A DNA stretch of 64,000 nt, from positions 372,001-436,000 of the forward strand of contig JAMSLZ010000010.1 in the NCBI GenBank assembly GCA_026027325.1. The letters run 5' to 3'. This stretch comes from Actinomucor elegans (lineage: Eukaryota; Mucoromycota; Mucoromycetes; Mucorales; Mucoraceae). The position numbers and the translations under genes were made by a program. This document shows, piece by piece, positions 23,093 through 35,244 of this stretch; positions within the stretch are counted from its first letter, which is position 1, and every line of letters starts with the position of its first letter. The notes under the pieces are model-generated. The model did not search any database. It worked only from the letters and a program-made list of their open reading frames with translations, and was not told the DNA's origin.

Positions 23093-24284
23093 AGTATATA
23101 CGTAGCAGAAAAAGGAAAAAAGCAAGTTCACTATATTTATGCGTGCTTATTGGTGGTAGCAGTAACACTGCAGTGATTCATGAAGCCAGTCACTTAAACT
23201 GGTATTATTTCTTCATCGTGTAATCTATCACCATCACATTCTCTAAGGATTAGAAAGCTTGACAAAGTGTATAGTCAGTTCTCTATCAGGGGAATATGCG
23301 ACCGGATGCTGTGTACGGGCCTATGATAAGGTCAGAGAAACTATTTTATTAGGATGCAAGCGATCTAGCAAATAAACTATAGATTTTTCTCGCCTCTTAT
23401 TAGTATGTTGAAAGACGATGCCTTATGTACATGCTCCTTTAATTATGGAACATAGCAAACAATAGATACATGAAAGGTAGAGGTTGTTGATGAAATGAAA
23501 GAAAAAATCTCCTTTTTGCAAATTTGTAACTATGTCGGCTGCTTAATGGTGAATTAATGCAGTACAGTGCAAAATAATCTTTGGCCAAAATTTATCAAAA
23601 AGTCTGTTGATCACTAGATCTAATTTAAATAATAACATGCGTAACTTATTACAAGTATTTTATTGCGTGCTTGTTTTACTTAAGTTTATTAATAGATGGT
23701 TATAATGGATGTAGCTGTTAATTTTGACTACGAACTACGAATCAGATGCAACATTAAACAAAAATCATTTGAGATATCTATTGATTATTAGATTCAGATT
23801 TTTTCTGCAGATCAGGTTAAACTGAATTTACATGAGTAGCGAGCAGCAGCAACAATTATTTATTTTCAAACAGTTAATAAGAAACAAAGTGATTTCTTGA
23901 TGGTGGTGAGTGGCAACAGCTATTGGCAGTAATAAATGCATTTTGGATACATGGGTTATAATCAGATTGTATTTGTCAACAGGTACACACTGCGTATATT
24001 GCAACCTATCAAAGCAGCGCTATTATTTGCAAATCAGCAGGTACTTGCGCCCGCTACCTAATTACTATTTCAAATCGACTGTTTGCATAGTTACACTGAG
24101 GGCTAAATTACAAGTATTAGAGCAAATGAAAAACATGATTCGGTTTGCTTGACGTTGTCAGGGTGTATATAAGAAAAAATAACTTTATAATATTTGATGA
24201 ATTAACAATGGGTGTATATAATATGTAATGTTGGCTGTATGTATATGATTGTATGTATAATGTATGGTCTGCAGTTTAACTACG
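23093..24284. other. intergenic, no gene seen
   Basis: About 1.2 kb AT-rich. An 80-codon frame at 23910-24152 has no recognisable motif. The right end is probably the 3' flank of the Rab-GAP gene and the left end the clpP promoter. Confidence 0.5.
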
Positions 24285-24730
24285 CTATATAAAATGGAAT
24301 TCATCTTCATCTTCTATGGATACTCTTCTTCGTTTCGTCCATTCCATTAGCATTTCATCTTCCCATTCTTCCTTTTCGACTTGTTTAAGGTATCTACTTG
24401 CTTGCAACTGATCTGGCACTTGACCCCACTTTAGTCTTTTCCAATCTTTATCCCAAGTATTTATCACAGATCTACAATAAACAAAAATGAATGACAGACC
24501 AAATCCGAGAAACAATAAATATTTACTCATCATGTAGCCATATGCCACTTTGTTTCTGCAATTGTAGTGCATTGTATCTACTTTCTAATTCTACTGACTT
24601 TGTTATAATGGCTTCAATATCCATATCTTGAGGAATTCTGGTTATCAGTGAATGTACTAGATCTTTTTCAGTTTTCAAAATTTGGTTTCTACGTAGTAAT
24701 GTAATCTATCAACACCATGAGTTGGTCATT

Positions 24731-24772
<42 letters not shown>

Positions 24773-25846
24773 TAGCATCCTTTCTACTGTACCGCGCATG
24801 CTGTAAATACCGGCATCAAGGCTTGACTTGATATAAAGAGGTCAAATAGTCGAACTACCTTTTGATAATCTTCAAAATCGTGGCTGAACCAAGTGAGAAT
24901 CCAGCTTAATGCATAATAAGGCATGATGTTTGCTCTAGAATAGAAAACAAGCTTAATTGATATGCATATACAGCTTTAAGCCACTTACCTTTCCAAGAAG
25001 TCTGTTAGCTCAGGATCTTCATACTCTATCAATGAGCTCATTAGCCGCAGCTGCTTTGATATAGGCTCAAAAGAATCTAACATAGCATCGCGTATAAAGA
25101 ACAACGCTACATTTTCTACAGCTGGAATAGCCGCTTTTTTCCCGAGAACGAGTAAAAAGCAGGTACAGATATCATGGAATCCCTATAGACCATATTAGCT
25201 GTTAGTTCTTTATTGATAGAGGCGAGAGCATATATACCTGATAATACTTTAAATTGGGATTTCTCCATAGTATTTCTACAAGCATACAATGCAATTCTTG
25301 CTGTTTCAGTGCTTTAAACATAGGTGTTACATCTATAGAACAATAAATCTCTGGGAATCACTGTCAATTGACCAATTGTTTTACCTTGAGGATAGTAGTA
25401 CAATGATCTCTCTACGTCCTTTGATATTTGCACTGGATCAGCCAAGTCTTTTTCTTGAATCAAAAAACATTAGTGTATTTCTATTGCTTTGGTTGACGCG
25501 TATATCTTACCACTGCCCTTCTCAGCCAGGTAATTGCCATGCTGTGTATGTAGCAAAATAGGCCTATAAAAACAAAACAAGTTCATATAACCATAAGACG
25601 ATAGCTTTCTTTTCTTTTTACCAACCCTACCACACATATCTACGAAGCTTATCATCTACAAAACCCTCGGGTTTCCTCGCTAATCGTTTTAATTCTTCGA
25701 GATCATTTCTTGCCATGGCATCTAATATATCTTCCGTTTGTTGTGCTCGGCGCATGCTTCTTGCTATTTTGCAAATTAAAGGTGAACACGAGTGAAATGT
25801 CAAATATGAGATCTCTACACATACCAACCGACATGCCAACCCCCAT
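24285..25846 (-). CDS. TBC-domain Rab GTPase-activating protein (TBC1D20/Gyp8-like)
   Basis: Nine exons on the minus strand: 25846-25825, 25763-25631, 25563-25511, 25453-25385, 25332-25238, 25182-24989, 24934-24859, 24705-24527 and 24471-24285, giving 335 residues with continuous frame. After MGVGMSVARSMRRAQ the TBC core starts (DDKLRRYVWPILL). The two GAP fingers are intact: ISKDVER fits IxxDxxR, and YYQGFHDI carries the Gln finger. Then come PYYALSWILTWFSH and a charged C-terminus ending EDEDEFHFI. Family members regulate Rab1-type ER-Golgi traffic. The usual C-terminal membrane anchor of TBC1D20 is not visible. The intron at 24858-24706 contains a 38-nt poly(A) run (24733-24770; poly-U in the transcript). 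Confidence 0.88.
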
Positions 25847-28800
25847 TCTTAAGCCATGCATATATAAAATGATAACTAAAGTGAAATGAACAAGAAGAAG
25901 AAAGAGAAACAAAGAGAAAAAGTCGAAAAAGGAAATTTAAATAACAATGATCACTTGAAAGCAGGTTTTGGATGCACCTACTCGAGCCATTATAGCTACA
26001 TTTTCACTTGAATTCCCGACTCCTATTTGCTGAGCAATTAGGTACAGACAATCAAAGGTACATGTGTCACTCTAAAGACCTGTCTGTATTGGAGACGGTA
26101 CTTGGTAAATGCGTTATCTTTAATCGTAGATTTAGGTTAAGCTTTGTTGTTCAAAAAATATAATTCATGTTATTGGTCGGTCGAGAACACGCTGTATTTG
26201 TATTCATTGGCCACGGAATTTCAATATAACCCGAGAAATTAAGGCACATATTACACCCTCAAGAGTTTCCGTCTTTTTGATCCCTCAAAGCGATAGCTTG
26301 AGGACGTATACATAAAACCGAAGAGTTTTGCCTTTGAATTCTCCTCCCTACCAAATAATCTTCAAGAGTTTTTTATAAAATACAAAATCCTGTTTCTATC
26401 AGTAAAAAAGATAAAACCAATTTTTTAAATTCGGGAAATACATACATAATAAAGTGCAATACTTTGAAAGCATCTAATTTTACAAGTGTATAATGGAAGG
26501 GGAGGATATTTATGATAAATTAACCGCAAGTACATTTGCTACATACAAGCAATAAAAGAATGAATATAGTGTATATAGCTGTTAGTTATTTCAAATAAAA
26601 TCTATACACATTTTTGAGAGGTATATAATAAAAGAAACATTACTTTTATTTGCTTAATAGTTAACAAACATGCTGTCTTGACAGTAGTGGTTCGATGTGA
26701 CTTCGTTTCAATGATTAAAATGGTTAAAAAATACTCTAGGATGGTAATTCTATGTAGAAAATGACCTTTGAATTTTCTTTAATGAGTATTTTCATGTCTT
26801 GAAACGCTCCAATCTTGTGAAGAGGTTTGCGCTAGTTTGATGAAAATCTCTTAAGACACGCTCAATAGAATGCAACGAAGGATTTTTGTGGAGTGCTAGG
26901 AGCCTCAAAATGTCAGCAAGCTATCAGAACCAATATATTTGTTAACCTCTAATAATAAAAGACTGTAGAGGCAGCCTCCAGATAATATTTTCTTTTTCCG
27001 AGAGACTATTGTAATGCCTGGCCATTAAGGCATTATATTAAGAAAATGATAATGTTCGTTCGAAAGTCAAGACCTAAGATATATGTAATTATAATTGATG
27101 ATACTTAGTCAAAGTACCACCTGAGACACTGCAAGATTTCATTCAGCATGCTTACAGAAATATTGCTTTCATTGATATTTTGGCTCTTTATTAAGGTAAG
27201 GTGCATTTGATAAAGTAATACTTCCTGCAGAATCTGGTCGAGCGTTGCTACTTCAATACACATAGATCAGAGTGGGCTGGATCGTCAGCGCTGATGAGCA
27301 ATATTAGAGTAGTAACCAGAACAATTTCGAAGAACATAGGTAAGCCAAATTTTAGTTCAAGCAAGTATTTTGCAATTGCGTTCGAGAGCACAAGCCAAGC
27401 ATGTTGAGAATTCTCTTCTATTCCTCATTTCAAATGACTTTCCAACATATACCATCGACCGGCTTTCGAATAAATTATGTTGCTTCGACAGGTTACCGGA
27501 TGTATGATCAGTGAATAAGGCGATAGATAAAGGGACTACCACCTTGTAATACTCACCAGACCGATCAATTTTTTGGCGTTAAAACTCGCTGCCCCCAATA
27601 CACTTCCTTCATACAAGATAGGACTATCTTGAATCATATGCCTTGTAGGAAGCGAATACTCCAATTACAGAAATAGCCATTCCATCTACCAAAAGTAATG
27701 CAAGTTTACATCAGCAACTGCACTTCTTCAAGCTATATACTATAAATGCTTGTCTTGTTCACACAAAGATGAAGACGAGAGACAAACCCCGAGGATGAAT
27801 CATCTTGTAAACTAACCCATCCTCCAATGGGCATTTACCAAGGCACAGACCCACGCGGATGAATCATCTTGTAAACTTGCCCAGGACAGCCTTGATTGTT
27901 TATCATTTTGAGAGATAGATCCTACTCTGATTAAGCACGGATTAGCACGGGTCACCTACTATCAGTAGCAGATACTAGTCTCTTCAAACGAACAATAAAG
28001 CATCGAAAAAACTCCCCCTTCTGGTTTCATCCTGTAGATGTATTTCTGCAACAAGTGACACTATATGCATATACATGTTTTAGTTCAAGGCTGATAGCGC
28101 GATTAACGTAGTTTGGTAAAATTTACCAGTAGCATGTTTTAAGTACTTATAATTACAATCTTTTCTGATCAATTAGAAGTAAATCGTTTCGGGTATCTGA
28201 TATTCTTTAGAATATAAAGCCAGACTACTCAATTTAAATAGTCCATTTGAAGCCCTAAAGTATGGCCTCATGAGTTTCCCTCATTCTTTTTATCCTCGAG
28301 GAAAGAGAATGCAAACGCGTAAGCATCAAACCAAATTGAAGTATAACAGGACATAAACCAGTCTCTTCTGAGATTTAATTCAATTTTTTGATTACTTCAA
28401 GGGGATAATACCACACACAAAAAAAGTAGAACTATCAGAAATCTGCATAAGCTTCTCTAATGAACTTTGAATATTAGAAAAAGAAAGTCAAAAAAGCTAG
28501 GATTTAATAAGCAAAGCCTATAGACACTTGTATCATATATTAAATGATGTAAATATAAATTTATAGTTTATATAAAGTATTTTAAAAAAAAATTTGTAAG
28601 GATTTGAATAGAACATATAATATATAGTTTTATATGTCTAAAGCACCAGATAGTGTTGATTATTTGCATATTAAACTTTTTAGTTTATGGCCCAAAGACG
28701 TATTTTTCAAATAACAAGAGTATATTTATTGACGTAAATGTTAATAGAACCAATGTTCCTCGCTTATTTACCATGCTAATGATGCAAAACACACAGCCAA

Positions 28801-29529
28801 GGCATGCTTTCAAATATTACTAAACTCTTTCAACAAAGAATAGCTTCTACTAGTATAAGAAACATGAACACAAACCATCGTATAGCTTTATCAATTATGC
28901 GAAACGCACATTTATTAAGAATGACTAATTGTAACTAATACTAATACCAAAAGTAAGGTGTGTCTGAATTAAGGTAACTGATTCTTTGTTATTATTTCTT
29001 GAGGAATAGAAAGAGTCTTATTTAAGAGAAGGGCACGAAAGCTTGGGATGAATTAGTATCTGTCTGTGTTGGAATGTACAAGGAGGCCAACTTCTCGGGC
29101 TGGCCTCAACTATTCTCCGCTATAGGCGATGAGGAGAGCTTTATGTTTCATGTCTATTGTTTCAATATTGTTGAAATCAAAATAGAATGGAGTGATGCTA
29201 ACATAATAAAATCTGGTTCACGTCTGGCCAAAGTGTGCACTGTATATCCACTATCCAATTGTACATTAAAGCCTTGACTATTTGATAGCTGGCTGTATAT
29301 ATGTATTGAAAAAGATAGCTTTGATAATAAAGAGAGGTGGTGGGAGCTACACCCCCTTGATATTGACCTTGAGCTACTAAGTGAGAATGTAATATGTCTA
29401 CAGGTATACGATTATGTTTTGCAATGATGTAATGTGTGGGTAAGAAGTCGCGTTTCTTTGGTAGACAGAATAAATATAAAAAAGAATAGGCAGAATGGTC
29501 AAATTTTTAGATATGTTGAAATGTATATA
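25847..29529. other. gene-poor AT-rich region
   Basis: No gene supported. ORFs of about 60-70 codons show no motif. A 22-bp phrase, GATGAATCATCTTGTAAACT with flanks, occurs twice in direct orientation near 27793 and 27858. A very AT-rich core lies at about 28540-28600. A perfect 7-bp stem (GAGGCCA/TGGCCTC, 11-nt loop) is at 29083-29107. Confidence 0.55.
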
Positions 29530-30000
29530 GCTTTATTTTGTATATAAAGTGATATCATGTAAGGTATATTGGGCAGCACTTAGCAAATGCTTAGTACTTG
29601 GAACGCCTTTATTCAAGTAGATATTTTAAAATAGTACACCTCATCCTTTGGATGGAGAGGATATTTTGACCCATGACATGTGCTTGATCAACCTCTGTTT
29701 GATAATGGTTTCAATGAAGGAGGTATAGATCACACTCTTAGTGTAGAGACAGTAGATTCTTGTTTATGGACATACACCATGTTCACAGGGTTAAATAGTC
29801 TTGAGTGCAACATTTGAGATGAGCCTGGATGGATGGACGGGCCTAAGGAGTTTTGTGTACTTTAGTGAGAGAGAGAGAAGATATCCACCAGAATTTAGTT
29901 GCCAAGAAGAGAGATTTTTGTAGAAAAAAGAAGGAAATGCAGTATTGAGGAGCTTCCTCTATGGGTATTTCAAAGAAATAGTGATTTTAGACTGAATTGT
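29530..30000 (-). ncRNA. possible TATA-driven transcript without a long ORF
   Basis: On the minus strand a TATAAAAAG box (30036-30028) is followed by about 190 nt without any ATG, rich in CT (TCTTCTCTCTCTCTC near 29868-29884), like a 5' leader. The first ATG (29813) opens only 27 codons, closing at 29730. AATAAA signals follow near 29608 and again in AAAATAAAGC near 29535. This could be a non-coding RNA, a short-peptide mRNA, or a decayed gene. Purely sequence-pattern inference. Confidence 0.3.
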
Positions 30001-30027
30001 TTTTCTTCTACTGCTGAAAATGTGGGT

Positions 30028-30036
30028 CTTTTTATA
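30028..30036 (-). promoter_or_regulatory. TATA box of the possible transcript
   Basis: TATAAAAAG on the minus strand, preceded by CCATTATAG and followed about 30 nt later by the proposed start near 30000. The match and context are good, but no expression evidence is available. Confidence 0.35.
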
Positions 30037-32260
30037 CTATAATGGAGTGGTGGGTTTGTGACTTGGGTGTGCTTGATCGGGTTACTCATGTTTGTTCCTT
30101 TTTTACGCCTTGTTTATCTTGCTTCATATTTCACGCATGTAGAAAATTTTCAATTGATTGGTTAGGTCATTGGCGTTTGTGTTATTCGATCTTTCTTGTT
30201 TTGGTGCTATGACTAAACTAGAAGATAGTTCCAGGCCTTTTTCCTTGTGAATTGCCTAACTTCGGCATGGCTTAAGAATATTACAAGGATTTTTATTATT
30301 AAATAAACAGTTTTACAGATGTGATTATGTGATATTTTTTGGGGGTTGCATGATTGCTTGTTGATTAGAGCAGTCCATTTGTGATAAAGTCATCCTAACC
30401 CGTATGCTTCCAGTTACCTTTATTCTAGACAAAAGTATCGTCTAGTTCAAGCAGTAGCTTGCATATTCCAGTGTGTTATCTGGTTGTAAGCCAATGAACT
30501 TCTTGTTCATGCTATACGCTTTAATCTGTATAATAATGTGTGAAAATAAGAGGGTATCTTTTTGTATAACAATTTATTCTTATCTAACGAGTGTTAACTA
30601 CTCACTCGTTGAACCTGTTATAAGCAAGTGTCTTATCGTCATTCTTGCTTCATAGTAAATCAATTTGTCAACTTCATGCAGCAACAACCGATTATCTAAG
30701 TTTTTGTAGTGTTTTGGCTGTATTGAAATTTGTATTTGTTTCAACCTTCAAATAAGACAACTACTACGCCGGCTGTGTGTCATTGTCCTTTGAGAAAGAT
30801 TATATAAACCTGTAAACAAATCATCATTGATAAATGTATAGCTACCGGACGCATTGCACTTTACAACACATCGTAGCTTCTACTAACTTGAAGAACGATC
30901 AATCCAAAATAAGTTTTCGCCAGAAAGTCTTGGATGAAAGGCTGCTTCATATGAAAAAATGCCCTGTTTTTTATATGGTTTGTTTAATGTCTTGTAGACA
31001 TGAATATTTACTTCGAATATTGTGTTGCAGAGGCTGTTCCAAAGTTTAGGTATCCGGTAGAACCACTTTCATTTTAATTTTAATTATACCAGTCTTTTCC
31101 ACCTCTCACATCTGATAGCCTTTGTTTTGATATTTTACACCGACGTATGTATCATTTCATTGTATAGAGGTTACACATAATTAGGGAGACAACCAACATA
31201 TGGGTCATGTGTAGAAACTAGCCGTGTCGATCGATGAAACCTTGTGTTCAACAAATGGTGTTTAGCTAAGGTAGATGTGGGAAAAATACAATAGAATTTT
31301 GTTCAAAACAGTCATCAAAGTAATGGTAATAACGAGATGTAATCTTTAATGAATGATTATAAGCTTTCTTTAGAAAAGATATGCCTACGAAGAAAGCCAT
31401 ATCTTGTATCAAAATAACTGTTTTAGATCATAGCCACTGTCAAATTCTATTCATAAATGATAGTGGCTTATTCAATATGCATGAGCCCCATGTAGTTTTT
31501 AAGGTTTATATGTATGCACAGTGAACCTTGACAGAATGCAAGGTTTGAATGAACTACATGAAAATCTAGGCATCTGTTTAGCTACAATTAACTGTAGTTG
31601 GTAAACGCGTTCACATTTTGCCTTTTTTTGATGTTGTACTGTCAAAGAAAATGGTTCGTGCAACTTATCAAACAGCCTAACTCTTTTGCATGAACAGCTA
31701 CTTTATTTAAATATACAAAGGCTTATATGCAGTGGTAGTTCCTCTCAAGTAGACATCCAAGTACAAATTCTTTCCAGTGACTGCTTAGAAGCGAACTGAT
31801 TACTATAAAACAAATGTTAATATCACTTTACAACAACAATGGGAAGATAGACACGAGACGGGTGTTTGTAAACATAGTCGTTGTAACGACTATTTCGCAA
31901 ATATTTCAAGGTATCAGGAAAAATAATAAGACAGCTTTTATTACAACAGAGTTCAATTGATTGCTCAATAATACAAGGCTATATACAATGATAGATATGT
32001 GTTAGAGCTCAAGGCACAAATCAGCCATTCCAATAGCCTTGTTTTATAGCATTTCTTATTTCTTTTATTTGTTACCGACACTTTCAAGGATGAGTATACT
32101 TTTTTTTTTTTAAAAAAAAACCAAGTTTTCCGCATTTACCAATCAAAAAGAAATGCAGATGTTAGTTAGCATACCAATACAGTAATGCTGTCCTCTATGT
32201 CAAAACTATATTGAAAACTGAAGGAAATAATAGAAACAATTAGATAATACAAGAGATCTC
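30037..32260. other. gene-poor region
   Basis: About 2.2 kb with no supported gene. The frame at 30834-31049 (71 codons) has several Cys residues near its end but no family resemblance. A T12A10 palindromic run sits near 32099-32120. Confidence 0.5.
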
Positions 32261-32310
32261 ATTTTTTGTATATATAAATAGGCGTTCTTTGGTTTATCTT
32301 CTTTATAACA

Positions 32311-32603
32311 ATGCTCAATTTTATTTACAAACTCTTATTTCCGCAGCCACTTTCAACGCAACCACTGAAAAGCAAATGGTCACTCTTATTCAAGAAAAAA
32401 ATATTGATGATGGTTTTGTTGTGGTCTCTTCTACCGTCCATAATCGCCCTCCTGCTTCTACTCCTGCCTCTGCGCTTATTTCTGTTCCTGCCCTTACGCC
32501 TATCTCTACGTCTGCTCACATCCTTACAAAGTTGAAGATAAGAGACTGCTATTATGAGCGGATGCTTGTACATTATTCGATCGACGCAGCTGGAATTTTA
32601 TAG
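32311..32603 (+). CDS. doubtful small locus with two overlapping frames
   Basis: A TATATATAAATAG box (about 32268-32281) and a pyrimidine-rich leader precede ATG 32311. That ATG opens a 74-codon, extremely Leu-rich and membrane-like frame ending at 32535. A second frame over the same DNA (in-frame Met near 32374, stop 32603) encodes a Pro/Ser/Thr/Ala-rich peptide (PASTPASALISVPALTPIST). CTTATTTCCGCAG near 32331 looks like a 3' splice site, so a spliced product from the second frame is possible. Neither product is recognised. Confidence 0.22.
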
Positions 32604-32654
32604 AAAAGAGCTTGTCCTTGCGTTACGAGAAGGTCTTCTAAAAAAGAGTATCTT

Positions 32655-32735
32655 TCAAAATCCTAGATTGTAATAGCAAAAAACTTAAATATGACGACTA
32701 TTTCTTTTAAAATCCTAGATTGTAATCATAAAAAA
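32655..32735. repeat. short tandem duplication
   Basis: The phrase AAAATCCTAGATTGTAAT followed by A-rich sequence (AAAAAACT) occurs twice, near 32658 and 32708, about 50 bp apart. A 24-nt poly(T) follows at 32751-32774. Confidence 0.6.
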
Positions 32736-32774
32736 CTAAATTCCATACTATTTTTTTTTTTTTTTTTTTTTTTT

Positions 32775-33619
32775 AGATATGCCATCTATCAATCGAGAAT
32801 TGAGATATACTGCTCAAAATAAAACAAACATATCTTTGAATACTCTTAGTATATAAATTTATATTATAAAAAGATTACGTCTCGCAGATGCCATATTTGT
32901 GGATAATAATTTTGCCTCAGAAATCAATATTTTTGACTCACTTTCAGCATTTCTCAACTAATCAACTTTAATATCGCATGTAGAAATCAATAGATATTAA
33001 GAGTATGCTACAACTTTCATAGCCCTTGTGTAGATGTGTTACAATGAATATAATTTATATGACTGGCCTAAAGTAATTTACAGCAAAAGCTTAATAAATA
33101 GCTTCCCTACGAAAAAAAAAATAACTATTATATGCTTTAAATCAACAAACATGAATATCAAACTGTTGACTCGAGGCAAATTAAAGATTTTATAGGTGAA
33201 ACATCTCATTTCACATATATACAATTTACCAGATGCGACATTTAACTGAAATCAGCCGAGATCTACTGAATCAAACAATGAGTCATGCCAATATCCTAGC
33301 TGGGATTTTTATGCTCAAAATTAGAAGTTAGCGTACAATAAGCAACAAGCATAATATTATATTTCATATTATTAGCAGAACATGTATATTATGGGATTGT
33401 ATCTTGAATGATACATGCTTAATAACAGTATAGAAAGAAAAAACCCATCAGTGAGTGAAAATAATATATAGTCAGAGCCCTCTTCTAGCGCCTCCTTGAC
33501 GTTATTGTATTGATTTATAAAATTAGTTCATGTATAAAATATATACTGTTCTGTACTCTGCTCGGTTATCAAACGATATCACTGTTCTTCATAGCCCATT
33601 GAAGGAATATTTGATATAC

Positions 33620-33623
<4 letters not shown>
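32775..33623. other. AT-rich intergenic DNA, no gene
   Basis: No ORF, RNA gene or element recognised in this stretch; only short A- and T-runs. Confidence 0.5.
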
Positions 33624-33654
<31 letters not shown>

Positions 33655-33690
33655 TAAATTGATATTTATTGAGAAATACACCAAAATTTA
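33624..33690 (-). mobile_element. isolated LINE 3' tail
   Basis: A 30-nt poly(T) (33624-33653) is followed by GTAAATTGATATTTATTGAG and AAATAC. This nearly matches the segment after the T-run at 19.82 kb (GTAAATTAATAATTATTGAG, AAATAC), which ends the second LINE. Read on the minus strand this is a LINE 3' end plus poly(A). Similarity fades after about 30 bp, so it is either a very short insertion or a conserved tail of a diverged element. Confidence 0.4.
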
Positions 33691-33844
33691 CGGCAAATGC
33701 TATTCAAATGGATCCTAACGGATTTACTACTATTGAAAATTTAAAACTCCTGCTGATAATGGATTTTGCGTAATCCTTTTAGTTTTATCTTGATCATCCT
33801 TTTAGGCGGCTGTTTCTTTCTTTTTTTCTTCTAAATATACGATC

Positions 33845-35237
33845 ATGGTAAATACTACAAGCTGAATCAACTTTTAGAAATGCTTATTTGTCCTTTCATT
33901 GACCATCGGATACTCTAGTTTAACAATTTCGACGACGACGACACGTTTGCGCCTTCTTTCTTTGGCGGTCTACGCCCTAATCTCGGAGGCTTCGTGAACC
34001 CTAACAGAGGGTTTTCGGAAAACTATCGCTGCTTTCCTATTGCTATGATGCAAAATGGCAGTGAGCGAGAGAATGTCAACTATGGAGGAAAAAGTAAGTC
34101 CCCATGGACGTCTCATTTTGTTTAAAATTGCCACTAAAACTTGTTCTCATAGTTATCCTGCCTCAGTCCGCCTTAGAAAAGCTTTGTAAGTTGTAATGCG
34201 CATACAATATCACTAGAAAAACACTAATAGTCATTTATGATCAAAAGCACAATTGAATATCTCATATCCTATGTTATTCAAATTGATCAATGGGGCAGAA
34301 AAGAAGCATAGTCATGCTGGTGTGCTTGAATTTATCGCTGAAGAAGGTCGAGTTTATTTACCTCAATGGGTGAGCAATTATCATCAATGCAAATCAACAT
34401 AATGCTTATTTTTTTATATGCATAGATGATGGAGACACTAGGCGCAGAGCCTGGAAGTATTATCGAAGTCAAGAACGTAACATTACCTCTTGGTTCCTTT
34501 GTTAGAATTCAACCACAGTCAGTCGACTTTTTAGATATCAGTGATCATAGAGCAGTGTAAATGATAAACATATTAATACATGATGAAATAGCTCAACTCG
34601 TCTTGTAGATTGGAAAAAGCTTTGCGCAACTTTTCAACACTAACTGTAGGCGATATGGTTCAAATCAATTACAATAACAAAGTATATCAGATTCAAGTGT
34701 TGGAAGTCAAACCTCATTTTGAAGATCATCAAGGTATATCCATCGTCGAAACGGATTTAGAAGTAGATTTTGCACCGCCTGTAGGTTATGTGGAGCCATC
34801 GAGTCAAAAAACAGCACAATCCATGGTAAGAACTTGAACTATTACTATATATATTTGCCTAACTTTGGATACAGAAGAGTCAAATGGTCATTGATGTGCC
34901 TAAACCTGTCAAAACTGGGTTTCAAGCATTTGGAGGTGGAGGGCAGAGTTTGCGTGGAAAAAACAAAGGGTAATACCAAATTATATATATTATAGTTACT
35001 CTACCTAACCCCCCCCCCCTTTTTTTTAACAAAAAAAAAACTAGAGCTGCTACAAATGCTTCTAATAATATGGAAATAGCTCAAGAAGAAGACGATGGTC
35101 CATTGAATTTACCATTTGGTCAGCTCTATTTTGGTTTTGAAATCATACCACCACCATCAAAAGAGGATAAAGAAGCTCAAAAAGATAAACATGTTTTCAC
35201 TGGTACAGGTCAAACATTAAGAAACAAAAAGAAATAA
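33845..35237 (+). CDS. ufd1: Ufd1, ubiquitin-binding cofactor of Cdc48/p97
   Basis: Partner of Npl4 and Cdc48 in ER-associated and other ubiquitin-dependent degradation. Exons 33845-33847, 33919-34093, 34153-34185, 34248-34369, 34426-34556, 34609-34825, 34875-34969 and 35045-35237 give 322 residues. Exon 1 is only the ATG, followed directly by GTAAAT. The N-domain reads [69 protein letters not shown] and [15 protein letters not shown]. The C-terminal part has [15 protein letters not shown], a Cdc48-binding-like element, and [11 protein letters not shown]. Length fits the family. The stop is 7 bp from the stop of the convergent hydrolase gene. Confidence 0.95.
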
Positions 35238-35244
35238 ATGTATA

